From Azonexus sp. (lineage in GTDB: Bacteria; Pseudomonadota; Gammaproteobacteria; Burkholderiales; Rhodocyclaceae): DNA of 64,000 bases. The translations under genes were made by a program, and so were the position numbers. How positions within the stretch are numbered: position 1 is the first letter of the stretch; the number at the start of each line of letters is the position of its first letter. The notes under the pieces are model-generated. The model worked only from the letters and a program-made list of their open reading frames with translations, was not told the origin of the DNA and did no database searches. This document shows positions 26,107 through 35,792 of this stretch, piece by piece. The stretch covers positions 1-64,000 of the forward strand of contig NZ_JAKLLH010000003.1 in NCBI RefSeq assembly GCF_023150235.1, in the 5' to 3' direction.

Positions 26107-27045
26107 TCAACGCTCAAGCAAAGGACGGAGGGTATCGGCCAGGGCTTCCGCATCAAATTTTGCGACGTAAGCATCGACTCCAACCGACTTACCCATCGCC
26201 CGATTAGCCTCGGACGACAACGAAGAGTGCATGACAACGGGAACACCATCAAAGCGTGGATCGGCCTTGATATTCTTGGTTAACACGTAACCATCCATTT
26301 CCGGCATTTCTGCGTCCACCAGGATCAGGCGGATTTCATCCCGAATGTTAACGCCGATCTGTTGAGTATGCGCAGCAATTCCCTGCAAGCGGGTCCAAGC
26401 CTCCATGCCATTTGTCGCATGTTTATGCCTGACACCCAATTTATCGAGAACCTCGGAAATTTTCCGTCTGGCAACGATTGAATCATCAACAAAGAAAACA
26501 CTGGCATCTCCATCCACTCGCGCCGGCTGAATATCGATGATCATCGCCTCCCCGAAGGCGTTGGCCAATATCTGCTCCACATCGAGTATCGAGACCAAAC
26601 CACCTCCCTCAAGTTCGATAACTGCAGTTATCAAGCCCTGGTTTGCAGACAAGACGCTCTCCGGTGCCTTAACTCGATCCCAATCGACCCGGATAATCCG
26701 GTCCACCTCGTGGACGAGAAAACCAAGAGTCCTCTTTGAGTACTCAGCAACCATCATGGTCTTCCCAAGACCAGGTGGAGTTCCATCCAGATGCATGAAC
26801 GGCGCGAGTGAGAGGACAGGTATGACATTCCCCCGCAGGGAGATCAAGCCCTCGACCCCACGGGGCATGTTGGGAGTCTTGGTTATGTGCGGCGTCCTCC
26901 CCACCTCCCGAACCTTAAAGACGTTAATTCCAAATATTTCCCTTGTCCCCAAGGAAAACAAGAGTATCTCCATCTTGTTGGAGCCAGCAAGCCGCGTACG
27001 AGCATCCACGCCCTCCAACAGATTTCTGCCTTCCACCGCGTTCAT
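26107..27045 (-). CDS. cheV: CheV coupling protein, copy 1 (CheW-receiver fusion)
   Basis: The 312-residue protein has a CheW-like domain (FGINVFKVREVGRTP, GLISLRGNVIPVLSL) and a receiver domain with VFFVDDSIVARRK, LILVDAEMPEMDG and a C-terminal VAKFD Lys. CheV links receptors to CheA and may tune adaptation when phosphorylated. It shares about half of its residues with the next CheV, so the pair looks like a tandem duplication that has diverged. Confidence 0.92.
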   Translation of the reverse strand: MNAVEGRNLLEGVDARTRLAGSNKMEILLFSLGTREIFGINVFKVREVGRTPHITKTPNMPRGVEGLISLRGNVIPVLSLAPFMHLDGTPPGLGKTMMVAEYSKRTLGFLVHEVDRIIRVDWDRVKAPESVLSANQGLITAVIELEGGGLVSILDVEQILANAFGEAMIIDIQPARVDGDASVFFVDDSIVARRKISEVLDKLGVRHKHATNGMEAWTRLQGIAAHTQQIGVNIRDEIRLILVDAEMPEMDGYVLTKNIKADPRFDGVPVVMHSSLSSEANRAMGKSVGVDAYVAKFDAEALADTLRPLLER

Positions 27046-27066
27046 ATGCGACGCCCTCGATAGTGA

Positions 27067-28032
27067 TTATTTTGCAAGCAACTCTAGTGCCTTACCCAAG
27101 CGCCGAGCCAGGGTTTCCGATAAACGTTGCGGTTCAAACTTGGGGACGTACTCATCAACACCGACCGACTCCCCCAGCTTCTGATTCGACATTCCAGAAA
27201 GAGACGAATGCATCACAACGGGCACGCCGGAAAAACGGGGATCCGACTTGATTTTTTTGGTCAGGATATAGCCATCCATCTCGGGCATTTCAATATCCGT
27301 CAGCACGAGATTGATAAAGGAAACAACAGGCTTGCCAACAGTAGTTGCATAATTGGCAATTTTCTCCATTTCGTCCCACATCTGGCGCCCATTGACAGCA
27401 GAAACCCCCTTCACACCCATCGCCGAGAGGGTTCTTTCTATCTGTTTCCTGGCAACACTGGAGTCATCACAATAGAAAACCGTGGCATCAGGGTTGTCGA
27501 CCGTAATTACGCCGCGATACATGATCTCATGGTCGATATTTGTGGTTTCGGAGAGCACCTTCTCCACATCCATCATCATCACCAGACGCCCATCCTCTAG
27601 TTCCGTTACCGCCGTAACCAATCCACCGGTCTGAGCTATCAACATCTCTGGAGGAACCCGCATTTTGCTCCAATCCAACCGCAAAATAGTATCCACTCCC
27701 TCAACGAGAAAGCCCTGAGTATGACCGTTATACTCGGTCACTATCATTATCTCCCTGGGAGAATCAGACGAAACGCCGGTATACTTTGCCAAGTCGATCA
27801 CGGGAACGAGAGTTCCTCTCAGACTAACCATCCCTTCCACGGATGATGGCATATCTGGAGCAGCCGTTATTTTAGGAGTCCGCATGACTTCGCGAACCTT
27901 GAAAACGTTGATGCCATACGTTTCACGCCTGCCAGTACGCTGATCAACTCCCAAGAAAAACAGAAGAATTTCCAGTTTATTCGTACCGGCAAGCTTTGTT
28001 CTTGCATCGATGTTCTTAAGCAACTCGGACAT
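27067..28032 (-). CDS. cheV: CheV coupling protein, copy 2
   Basis: The 321-residue protein is again CheW plus receiver. Motifs are YGINVFKVREVMRTP, GMVSLRGTLVPVIDL, VFYCDDSSVARKQ, LVLTDIEMPEMDG and YVPKFEPQ. It carries an extra DQRTGRRE insertion near residue 31 that copy 1 lacks. The two copies are separated by 21 bp. Confidence 0.92.
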   Translation of the reverse strand: MSELLKNIDARTKLAGTNKLEILLFFLGVDQRTGRRETYGINVFKVREVMRTPKITAAPDMPSSVEGMVSLRGTLVPVIDLAKYTGVSSDSPREIMIVTEYNGHTQGFLVEGVDTILRLDWSKMRVPPEMLIAQTGGLVTAVTELEDGRLVMMMDVEKVLSETTNIDHEIMYRGVITVDNPDATVFYCDDSSVARKQIERTLSAMGVKGVSAVNGRQMWDEMEKIANYATTVGKPVVSFINLVLTDIEMPEMDGYILTKKIKSDPRFSGVPVVMHSSLSGMSNQKLGESVGVDEYVPKFEPQRLSETLARRLGKALELLAK

Positions 28033-28089
28033 TATCCTCGCCCCTCACCTCTGAGCACCTCAGAGGGTGCCAAGGTCCAATAAAATACA

Positions 28090-28395
28090 TCAGGATATGG
28101 AAAAAAGCTTACCGAAATTAGCGATATCCAGGACCTGTTTGACATTCCCCTTCACCCCAACAAGGGAAACTTCCTTCCCAACGCCGTTCAGTTTATCTCT
28201 CAGCATCAGGAGCATTCCAAGGGCAGAACTATCCAGATAGTCCACTGAGGCGAAATCCACTATTACAGAACGGACATCACCATCCGTCACCAATGGCTCG
28301 TAAGCCCCACGAAACTCTCGGTGAGTGTTGAAATCGAAACGACCACTAAGCTTGATCGTGGCCTTGCCAGTATCTTTGGATACATTCGCTTGCAT
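28090..28395 (-). CDS. STAS-domain protein (anti-sigma factor antagonist-like)
   Basis: The 101-residue protein is a single STAS domain with FDFNTHREFRGAYEPL and the phospho-serine motif VDYLDSSALGMLLML. Such proteins bind partner kinases or phosphatases of the RsbW/RsbU type. No such partner is encoded nearby. In chemotaxis clusters of this group the gene sits between cheB and cheV, so a role in signalling to flagella is likely but unproven. Confidence 0.85.
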   Translation of the reverse strand: MQANVSKDTGKATIKLSGRFDFNTHREFRGAYEPLVTDGDVRSVIVDFASVDYLDSSALGMLLMLRDKLNGVGKEVSLVGVKGNVKQVLDIANFGKLFSIS

Positions 28396-28468
28396 GATGA
28401 ACCCTACGAAAAACGTCCGGTAAGTTTAACTCTTCCAAGGAGAGCTACAAGTAAGAAATTCGGCGCAC

Positions 28469-29524
28469 CTAACGCGACGAGCAGGCCTGCATGACTTTTC
28501 TCGCCATATCATCGAGGGAACACTGTTCCTCAACCGCTCCGATCAGGAAAGCCTCCCGAGGCATGCCGTAGACTACACAACTATGCTCATCCTGCCCAAA
28601 GGTTCTCGCTCCAGCCTGCCGCATGCGCAACAAACCGGCCGCACCGTCTTTCCCCATACCGGTCAAAATCACACCCACCGCCTTGGCCCCGACCAAGCTT
28701 GCCGCAGAATCGAAAAGCACATCCACTGCGGGCCGATGTCGATTTACAGCAGGGGTTGCCAGCAGTTCTGTTGAATACCCGGTCATTCCACCAACAGTGC
28801 GCTTGATCTGCATGTGCGAGTGCCCCGGTGCGATGTACACGGTTCCTGGTTCAATTTTGTCCCCATCTCCGGCCTCAACGACTCTGGGAGCACAAAGACC
28901 ATCAAGCCGGCGCGCAAAGGATGCCGTAAAAGCCTCCGGCATATGCTGAACGATCAAAACAGGCGGGCAGTCTGCCGGCAAGCCAAGCAAAAACTCCTTG
29001 ATGGCCTCCGTGCCTCCAGTGGAAGCACCCAGAAAAACAGTTTTACCATTCCAGCCCCACGGAGTACTACGAGCGACGAGTGGCTGGCGCCCCACCCCGG
29101 AAACGGAGCCAGCCAGTCGCCGCAATTTCGCCCCTTTCGCCGCCCTGACTTTATCAACCAGTTCCTCGGCGTAATCTTCCATACTCTGAATCCCATCGGC
29201 CCTTGGCTTGCCGATGAAGTCGACAGCGCCCAATTCCAGAGCCTTCAATGTCGTTTCAGAGCCAGCCTGAGTGTATGCCGAAACCATTACTACGGGCATG
29301 GGTCGCAGGCGCATCAGTCGATCAAGAAATTCAAGACCGTCCATTTTCGGCATCTGGACATCCAGGGTCAGAACGTCGGGATTGAGCGCCTTGATCATTT
29401 CGCGTGCGATCTGCGCATCCGGTGCAGCCCCAACGACCTCCATGTCACTAGCCTGAGCGATCATCTCGGAGAGGAGTCCTCGCATCAATGCCGAGTCATC
29501 AACTACCAACACCCTGGTTTTCAT
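28469..29524 (-). CDS. cheB: CheB methylesterase response regulator
   Basis: The 351-residue protein has a receiver ([11 protein letters not shown], Asp55 in [12 protein letters not shown]) and a methylesterase domain with [15 protein letters not shown] (Ser), [10 protein letters not shown] (His) and [11 protein letters not shown] (Asp). It removes methyl groups or amides from receptors when phosphorylated by CheA. It follows cheD by 22 bp, and the order cheR-cheD-cheB is standard. Confidence 0.94.
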   Translation of the reverse strand: MKTRVLVVDDSALMRGLLSEMIAQASDMEVVGAAPDAQIAREMIKALNPDVLTLDVQMPKMDGLEFLDRLMRLRPMPVVMVSAYTQAGSETTLKALELGAVDFIGKPRADGIQSMEDYAEELVDKVRAAKGAKLRRLAGSVSGVGRQPLVARSTPWGWNGKTVFLGASTGGTEAIKEFLLGLPADCPPVLIVQHMPEAFTASFARRLDGLCAPRVVEAGDGDKIEPGTVYIAPGHSHMQIKRTVGGMTGYSTELLATPAVNRHRPAVDVLFDSAASLVGAKAVGVILTGMGKDGAAGLLRMRQAGARTFGQDEHSCVVYGMPREAFLIGAVEEQCSLDDMARKVMQACSSR

Positions 29525-29546
29525 CGACTACCACTCCCTTTTCCCA

Positions 29547-30155
29547 CTATATGAATAATTCGACTTCACCTTCAACCCGCTCCTTCGCGAGGCTCGCCTT
29601 GTAACGCTGCTCACGGGTATAGAGCGTGTCGTTGTGGACTCTATTGAGCCTCTTGACCAGCACTCGCCCGGAATCCGTGAAATAGTAAACTTTGCGCGGA
29701 TATGACTCAAGCAAGTCATTTGCCAATATCGGGATACCTTCCAGACGAAGATAGGAAAGAACAAACTCGGCATTTCGTACACCAACATTGCTGCTTGCCA
29801 AACTAGCCAGGACAGCACCGCCTCCAAATACCTTGGCCTCAAGCCGCTCTTTCCTGGCCCCCAATTTCAACAGGTGATTTATCAGCACCTCCATCGCGTA
29901 GGTACCGTAACGCGCGGAGGTCGTAACCCCCCCTCTCCCACCGTCATCGGGCAGCATGAAATGGTTCATTCCCCCAACCCCCACCAAGGGATCGCGAACA
30001 CATGCAGCGATACACGAGCCCAGGACAGTCACCAGCAATTCTCCGCTACTCGAAACAAAATACTCGCCCGGCAATATCTTGGCCGCATCTTTCGAAAATC
30101 TTCGGTCAAAATACCTGTTCGTAGCCAGATGCTCGTCAATAGCTGGTGAAAGCAT
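29547..30155 (-). CDS. cheD: CheD receptor deamidase
   Basis: The 202-residue protein has the CheD signature: Cys in TVLGSCIAACVRDP, His in GGMNHFMLPD and Thr in the TTSARYGTYAME stretch, followed by EAKVFGGGAVL. It deamidates Gln residues in methyl-accepting proteins. The upstream extension of the frame reads into cheR. ATG at 30155 is two bases after the cheR stop, and the N-terminal MLSPAIDEHLATNRYFDRRF fits the family. Confidence 0.92.
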   Translation of the reverse strand: MLSPAIDEHLATNRYFDRRFSKDAAKILPGEYFVSSSGELLVTVLGSCIAACVRDPLVGVGGMNHFMLPDDGGRGGVTTSARYGTYAMEVLINHLLKLGARKERLEAKVFGGGAVLASLASSNVGVRNAEFVLSYLRLEGIPILANDLLESYPRKVYYFTDSGRVLVKRLNRVHNDTLYTREQRYKASLAKERVEGEVELFI

Positions 30156-30157
30156 AT

Positions 30158-31015
30158 TCAGGCACCCTTCCCGGCCAAGGAATATACCGTTTTCCCAAGA
30201 GATCGAAACAGATCGGAAGCATGCAGAAAACTTTCTGAGTGGCCGGCAAAAAGCAAACCATCGGTATTCAATAAGGGGTGAAATTTCTGCAATATCTTGT
30301 ACTGCGTGGGTTTGTCGAAATAAATCATTACATTCCGGCAAAAGATCACATCCAGCCCTCCCTTGATGGAGTAAGCCGAGTCCAGCAAATTGATACGTTT
30401 GAATTCAACCAGTTGACGCACCTCGGGCCGAACTGCCACCAGACCATCCTGAGAACCGGTACCCTTCAGGAAAAAGCGTTTCAGCCGATCAGGGGAAAGT
30501 TTAGAAACCCTATCTACCGGGTAAACCCCTTTTTTGGCAACCTCCAGGACATTGGTATCCAAATCAGATGCAATGATACTAACCGTTGCCCCCCCTTTAC
30601 CGGGAATACCAAGAGTTTCCAGAACCGTCATTGCGATCGAGTAAGGCTCTTCCCCTGTAGAAGAAGCAGAGCACCATATCCGGATCGACTGCTTGGAAGA
30701 CACTTTTCTCAAGTGTTCTGCCAGGATCGGAAAATGATGCGCCTCTCTGAAAAAAGAAGTCAGATTAGTGGTCAATGAATTGACAAATCTCTCCCACTCA
30801 TCTCCTCCGTCTCTTTCAAGAGAATCAAGATACTCGGAAAAGCTCCTAGCCCCGGTAGCCCTCAAGCGCCTTGCCAACCTGGAATAAACCATGTCCTGCT
30901 TGACGGGAGAAAGAGAAATTCCAGCATGCTGATAAATCAGCTTTCGAACCCGCTCGAAATCACTACTGGAAAATACAAACTCACGGGCAGATGAAACAAG
31001 TCTCGAATCGGTCAA
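30158..31015 (-). CDS. cheR: CheR receptor methyltransferase
   Basis: The 285-residue protein has the helical N-terminal CheR domain and a SAM-binding domain with RIWCSASSTGEEPYSIAM, IASDLDTNVLE and VIFCRNVMIYFD. It methylates glutamates of receptors. Upstream in-frame ATGs exist at 31033 and beyond, but AAGGAGG (31022-31028) lies six bases before TTG 31015, and that start gives the usual length of the family. Confidence 0.9.
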   Translation of the reverse strand: MTDSRLVSSAREFVFSSSDFERVRKLIYQHAGISLSPVKQDMVYSRLARRLRATGARSFSEYLDSLERDGGDEWERFVNSLTTNLTSFFREAHHFPILAEHLRKVSSKQSIRIWCSASSTGEEPYSIAMTVLETLGIPGKGGATVSIIASDLDTNVLEVAKKGVYPVDRVSKLSPDRLKRFFLKGTGSQDGLVAVRPEVRQLVEFKRINLLDSAYSIKGGLDVIFCRNVMIYFDKPTQYKILQKFHPLLNTDGLLFAGHSESFLHASDLFRSLGKTVYSLAGKGA

Positions 31016-31028
31016 ATCCCCCCTCCTT
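31016..31028 (-). promoter_or_regulatory. Strong ribosome binding site of cheR with TTG start
   Basis: AAGGAGG at 31022-31028 on the minus strand is a full match to the anti-Shine-Dalgarno. Its 6-nt spacer leads to TTG at 31015. The ATG at 31033 has no such site. Confidence 0.6.
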
Positions 31029-31156
31029 TTCATACCCAATGGACGCCTATGGGACAAAATACGGCAAGCCGACACCACAATTGAGGGAAAAAATTCCCCC
31101 GATCCGACTGATCGAACATTACCGTCCTGCGCTCGTCTCGAAAATCAAAACAAGAC

Positions 31157-31654
31157 TTACCTGACGCCGTCGATAAGCTCCATATCGGCACTTGACATCA
31201 AACGCTCGATATCGGTAACAATCAGCATGCGTTGAGCAAGCGATGCCAGGCCAACGATATATTTGGTATCGAAACTCCCGGAAAACTCCGGTGCTGGTCT
31301 GATTTGATTGGGCAAAAGTGAAATAACATCGGAAACACTATCCACAACCACGCCAACAACCCGATTTGCCACATTGAGAATTACAACGACCGTAAATGGC
31401 GTGTACTCCACCTCGAGCAAACCGAATTTTATCCGCAGATCAACAATGGGGACGATGGTACCCCTCAGATTGATGACTCCCTTGATAAAAACAGGGGCGT
31501 TTGCAATGAAGGTTGGCTCTTCGTAGCCTCGTATCTCCTGAACCTTCAAAATATCGATGGCATATTCCTCATTTCCGAGTGTAAATGTCAGGTACTCGCT
31601 AGACACTTGCTCCTCATCAGATACGGCACCTACGGGCTGGCTTCTAGATTCCAT
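31157..31654 (-). CDS. cheW: CheW coupling protein
   Basis: The 165-residue protein is one CheW domain with [39 protein letters not shown] (hallmark) and [12 protein letters not shown]. It bridges receptors and CheA. It begins 18 bp after the large cheA. Confidence 0.94.
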   Translation of the reverse strand: MESRSQPVGAVSDEEQVSSEYLTFTLGNEEYAIDILKVQEIRGYEEPTFIANAPVFIKGVINLRGTIVPIVDLRIKFGLLEVEYTPFTVVVILNVANRVVGVVVDSVSDVISLLPNQIRPAPEFSGSFDTKYIVGLASLAQRMLIVTDIERLMSSADMELIDGVR

Positions 31655-31672
31655 TAGAGCATTCCTCGATAT

Positions 31673-34096
31673 TTACGCAGCTTTCTGCATACTTGATTTG
31701 GCCATTTCAACAATGGCAGAAATATCCAGAATCAAGGCAACGTGACCATCTCCCATGATCGTGGCACCGGATATTCCAGGGACCCGGCGATAGTTTGCTT
31801 CCAGGCTTTTTATAACCACCTGGTGCTGACCAACCAGAGCATCTACGAACAAGGCAGCCTTGGCACCATCAGCCTCGAGAACCACCATAATCCCCTGTGT
31901 CAACGATTTCCATTTCGATTTAAGGGAAAAAACCTCATGCAGAACAACTACAGGCAAATACTCGCCTCGTACCTGAATCACGCGCATCTGATTGGATAGA
32001 GTCTTGATATCACCGATATCTGGTTGCAATGATTCGATCACATATGAGAGAGGAAGAATGTAGGTCTGATCTCCCACCGCGACAGACATTCCATCGAGAA
32101 TAGCCAACGTCAGCGGCAATCTGACAGTTATACGGGTACCAACCCCCGGCATCGAGTCAATTTCCACTCGTCCCCCCATTGACTGGATGTTTCTCCTCAC
32201 CACATCCATTCCTACGCCACGACCTGAGACATCGGTAATCTGATCGGCAGTAGAAAAGCCCGCTTCAAATATCAGGTTGAATACTTCCGCATCGGTCATC
32301 TGGTCGGACACCTGCATTCCACGCTCGCGGGCCTTGCTCAGTATTCTGTTTCTCTGAAGACCGGCTCCGTCGTCTCCCACCTCGACAACGATATTCCCTC
32401 CCTGGTGATAAGCCTTCAGAGTGATGGTTCCCACCGGATTTTTCCCGGAAGCGACTCGCTTTTCCGGGCTCTCGATACCATGATCCAGACTATTTCTGAT
32501 GAGATGCGTTAACGGATCGGCAATACGCTCAATCAGCCCCTTATCCAGTTCAGTAGTTTCTCCGGAGGTTTTTAGCTCAACCTGTTTTCCAAGCTTGCCC
32601 GACAAATCCCGGACCACTCGCGGGAAACGAGAAAATACGAAAGATATCGGCATCATCCGGATCGACATAACCGATTCCTGCAGATCACGCGTATTCCGCT
32701 CCAGTTGTGCCAGGCCATTGGCCAAGCCTTCCGGAGCCCCGGAAGGCATCAATGACGACGTTTGCAGGAGCATGGCCTGAGTGATGACCAACTCACCCAC
32801 AAGATTAATCAACTGATCAACTTTTTCGACACTGACACGTATCGAGGATTCTCCACCAGCTGCCGCCAGAACCGAGCGTGCCGCCTTTCCATCTCCATGT
32901 CCATTTCCATTTCCATTTCCAGCAGGAATGGAGACCTTGCTCGAAGAAATAACACGGTCAACGGGAATATCTTCCAAATTTGGATTCGACACCGGAGATG
33001 GTAGCGCCATGGACGCTTCACCGAATGCGAGCGACTCCAGGGTAGCCGGTGCTGCGTCCCCATCCGAAATCGCATCACTGCGCATCAAATGTGCGCGAGT
33101 GTATTCATTATCGAAAAAACCATAACCCGACTCTTCCTCGGATATTTTCAACTCTTCGACGGGAGAAGAATCGGCAGGAAGAGAGAAGGGCGGATCGGAA
33201 AAAAGCCCGTAAGGCTCCGTAGATGATCCGGCGTCGGCACAAGAGGAATTATCGGGCCTAAAATCTTCCGTGAAGAATCCGTAGCACGCCTCGGCGCCGC
33301 CATCTACCACCACGGAAGCCTCATCGAAAAAGCCATAGCTTTCATCACTTCGCGGCGACGGAGATGTCTCAAAAATACGCCAAGCACCGCTATCCGAAAT
33401 GAAATCAATCTGTTCCGAAAATTTATCCTGTGCAGCCGATGTCTGAAGTCTCAGGCGCCATACGCCGCCAAGTGCGCCATTCCCCTCTTCTGCGGGGCGA
33501 TCGATCACATCAACAGTCCCGATAGACTTCAGTTCATCAATCAGTGATGCCACCGCACCATTTGAAAGCGAAACCTCATTGGGTACGAATTGGATATCGT
33601 AAGAGCAGAGAACACCTCCGTCAGCCTGCCCCAACTGCGAAAAGGCTGTATCTTTCTCGTCTTCTCCAACCTTTTTTTTATCCTCTTCTTCATCCTCGAC
33701 CGCGGTGACGCCGGTCGATAAATCACGCAATCGGCTGCCGATTTCAGCCACCTGCAATTGGTCGACCTCACCTCTTCCCTGATGCGCTTCCAGCATCTGC
33801 TTGAGAAGATCGCCCGCCTCCAGAAAGGCATCAACCATTTCCTCCTTGAGGAGCAGCTCTTGCTTCCGGATCCTGTCCAGCAAGTTCTCGAGGATGTGCG
33901 TGGTATCCGCCAAATCAGAAAAGCCAAAAGTACCGGCACTTCCCTTGATTGAATGTGCGGCACGAAAGATAGCGTTCAACTGCTCGGGATCTGGGTGAGA
34001 AATATCGAGCCCAAGCAGCAACGACTCCATATTTGCCAAATGCTCTGCTGATTCTTCAAAGAACACCTGGTAAAACTGAGTCATATCAATGGCCAT
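31673..34096 (-). CDS. cheA: Chemotaxis histidine kinase CheA (first copy, 807 aa)
   Basis: The order is Hpt (His48 in FRAAHSIKGSAGTF), an acidic EDEEEDKK linker, a ~70-residue P2-like domain (YDIQFVPNEVSL to WRIFE), a long linker, dimerisation helices, HATPase (NSLDHGIESPEKR, DDGAGLQRNRI, SGRGVGMDVVRRN) and CheW-like domain. The long linker carries four spaced copies of a YGFF-type motif (33101-33345) and a Gly-Asn stretch encoded by a 6-bp repeat (32891-32920). ATG at 34096 is preceded by GAGG. It lies with cheY upstream and cheW downstream and is probably the main array kinase. Confidence 0.93.
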   Translation of the reverse strand: MAIDMTQFYQVFFEESAEHLANMESLLLGLDISHPDPEQLNAIFRAAHSIKGSAGTFGFSDLADTTHILENLLDRIRKQELLLKEEMVDAFLEAGDLLKQMLEAHQGRGEVDQLQVAEIGSRLRDLSTGVTAVEDEEEDKKKVGEDEKDTAFSQLGQADGGVLCSYDIQFVPNEVSLSNGAVASLIDELKSIGTVDVIDRPAEEGNGALGGVWRLRLQTSAAQDKFSEQIDFISDSGAWRIFETSPSPRSDESYGFFDEASVVVDGGAEACYGFFTEDFRPDNSSCADAGSSTEPYGLFSDPPFSLPADSSPVEELKISEEESGYGFFDNEYTRAHLMRSDAISDGDAAPATLESLAFGEASMALPSPVSNPNLEDIPVDRVISSSKVSIPAGNGNGNGHGDGKAARSVLAAAGGESSIRVSVEKVDQLINLVGELVITQAMLLQTSSLMPSGAPEGLANGLAQLERNTRDLQESVMSIRMMPISFVFSRFPRVVRDLSGKLGKQVELKTSGETTELDKGLIERIADPLTHLIRNSLDHGIESPEKRVASGKNPVGTITLKAYHQGGNIVVEVGDDGAGLQRNRILSKARERGMQVSDQMTDAEVFNLIFEAGFSTADQITDVSGRGVGMDVVRRNIQSMGGRVEIDSMPGVGTRITVRLPLTLAILDGMSVAVGDQTYILPLSYVIESLQPDIGDIKTLSNQMRVIQVRGEYLPVVVLHEVFSLKSKWKSLTQGIMVVLEADGAKAALFVDALVGQHQVVIKSLEANYRRVPGISGATIMGDGHVALILDISAIVEMAKSSMQKAA
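32891..32920. repeat. Hexanucleotide repeat inside cheA
   Basis: Five 6-bp units (ATCTCC, ATGTCC, then three ATTTCC) encode Gly-Asn, Gly-His and Gly-Asp dipeptides on the minus strand. Changes in copy number would stay in frame and only alter linker length. Confidence 0.8.
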
Positions 34097-34172
34097 AACC
34101 ACCTCAGACGCTTAGTGCCACAAATTGGCTAAAATTAAAGCACACAGTTGATGCAAGCCCGGAACAGGCAAG

Positions 34173-34538
34173 TCAACCAATAACTTTTTTCACTACCTCA
34201 ATTAACTTCTGAGGATCGAAAGGCTTGACTAGCCATCCTGTAGCCCCGGCTGCCCGGCCTTGGGATTTCATGACATCCGACGATTCCGTAGTCAGCATCA
34301 GGATGGGGGTTTTGGAGAACTGCGGGGAAGCCCTCAGGTTCTTTATCAGGGTCAGCCCATCCATTCTTGGCATGTTCTGATCAGTCAGCACTAAATTGAT
34401 ATTTCTGGATTTCGCCTTTTCCAGGCCATCCATGCCATCCACTGCTTCGATTACTTCGTAGCCGGCACTTTTAAGGGTAAACGAAACCATTTGCCGAATG
34501 GATGCGGAATCATCAACCGCCAATACTGTCTTCGCCAT
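34173..34538 (-). CDS. cheY: CheY-like response regulator before the first cheA
   Basis: The 121-residue receiver has VLAVDDSASIRQM, Asp53 in LVLTDQNMPRMDG, Thr in LMLTTESS and Lys in WLVKPFDPQKL. Its wording differs from the motor-type CheY at 25671, and it resembles regulators that act as phosphate sinks or signal within the array. A 70-bp gap separates it from cheA. Confidence 0.92.
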   Translation of the reverse strand: MAKTVLAVDDSASIRQMVSFTLKSAGYEVIEAVDGMDGLEKAKSRNINLVLTDQNMPRMDGLTLIKNLRASPQFSKTPILMLTTESSDVMKSQGRAAGATGWLVKPFDPQKLIEVVKKVIG

Positions 34539-34554
34539 AATTACCTCGATTTAT

Positions 34555-35772
34555 TCAAAACAATTCAACGTCACCACAAGCAAAACCAGTCTGGGAAACC
34601 GGATTATTTGCCACCGACCGGTGCAACTGATGAAACTTGTCCGCCTGTTGCGCTACATGATTCCGGATGACATCCAAGGCCCTCAGTGTATCATCAAGCG
34701 AGCCCCCTCCCTCCATGGTCCGCAGCACCCGCGACTCATCCTCCAGCAGCCTCTCCAGCAGTTCAACCCGCCTTCCCGTATGCTCCAGCAGTTGCGTCAC
34801 CATGTCCTGAAATTGCAGGGAAAGCACTGCATTGCTGACAGCATTCGCAACATCGTCGGCAATGGCATTCAACTCGGCTACTGCCTGCCCTGTCAGTTCA
34901 TTCATGGCCTCAATTCCCGCCATGGCCTGCTCGACATCCGCTTTCGAGGTCAGGGCAAAGGTCATGTCGCGTGCAGCCATGCTGTTTATCGCCAATTCAG
35001 CCTCATCAACACTGCGTTGCATTTTTGAGAGCGAGTCCCGTATTTGCAAACTGAAATGACTGGTTCGCCCTGACAAGTCCCGAACCTCATCAGCAACCAC
35101 CGCAAAACCCCTGCCAGCCTCGCCGGCCCTGGCTGCCTCTATGGCGGCATTCAATGCCAGAAGGTTGGTTTGCTTGGATATCCCCTCAATTTCGGCCAGC
35201 ATTCCTCTCACTTCCTGCATCTGGCTACTTATCCGATCGGTAAGCTCCACGAGAGACATTGCAGTTCGTGAATTTTCAATAACGCTATCCACAAACTGAC
35301 GCAAGGTATTCGATGTCTTGGAGGCAAAATCTTCAAATTGCCGAGCAGAAGAATCTTTCGAGTTCCGGACCGTAATTCTCAGGCCAATCTCGTGCTGGCG
35401 GGATGCCAGCTCAGCCAAATGCTGGAAGGCAAGCACCAGCCTCTCTATCGCCTCCGAGAATATTGCCCTCACCCGCGAATTCTCATCGCCGATCAAGCTC
35501 AATTGTTCATTCAGTACCCGGGAAGCATGGTCGATCGCCGATATCACCTGCTTTCGGAGATCATCTTCACCTAGTTGGCCGCCATGCTCGAGCGCACATC
35601 TTTTCTTTCCGGGAAGATCGTGCCGTGCCACAGCAAACAAGGAAAAAAGCGCCATCGCGCCATAAATCCCCCCTCCCGCCACCGAGAATAGCGAAATATT
35701 TCCGTAATACAGGACCAGATACCCGCCTCCAAATGCTGCAAGTACCGCCAACTGCCACCGGTTGAAACTCAT
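34555..35772 (-). CDS. Methyl-accepting chemotaxis-like protein
   Basis: The 405-residue protein has two N-terminal membrane segments (~8-45) with almost no periplasmic loop. A cytoplasmic signalling region follows, with the hallmark [20 protein letters not shown] near residue 200 and [12 protein letters not shown] helical tail with [19 protein letters not shown] then follows. Lacking a sensory domain, it probably senses something at or inside the membrane, such as energy state. It lies between motD and cheY. Confidence 0.87.
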   Translation of the reverse strand: MSFNRWQLAVLAAFGGGYLVLYYGNISLFSVAGGGIYGAMALFSLFAVARHDLPGKKRCALEHGGQLGEDDLRKQVISAIDHASRVLNEQLSLIGDENSRVRAIFSEAIERLVLAFQHLAELASRQHEIGLRITVRNSKDSSARQFEDFASKTSNTLRQFVDSVIENSRTAMSLVELTDRISSQMQEVRGMLAEIEGISKQTNLLALNAAIEAARAGEAGRGFAVVADEVRDLSGRTSHFSLQIRDSLSKMQRSVDEAELAINSMAARDMTFALTSKADVEQAMAGIEAMNELTGQAVAELNAIADDVANAVSNAVLSLQFQDMVTQLLEHTGRRVELLERLLEDESRVLRTMEGGGSLDDTLRALDVIRNHVAQQADKFHQLHRSVANNPVSQTGFACGDVELF

Positions 35773-35792
35773 TACCCGATTACCGCCATTTA

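Noticed and set aside
31085..31098. GGGAA/TTCCC hairpin between cheW and cheR as a terminator
   Set aside because: The stem is short, no T tract follows on the minus strand, and the genes around it look like one transcription unit.
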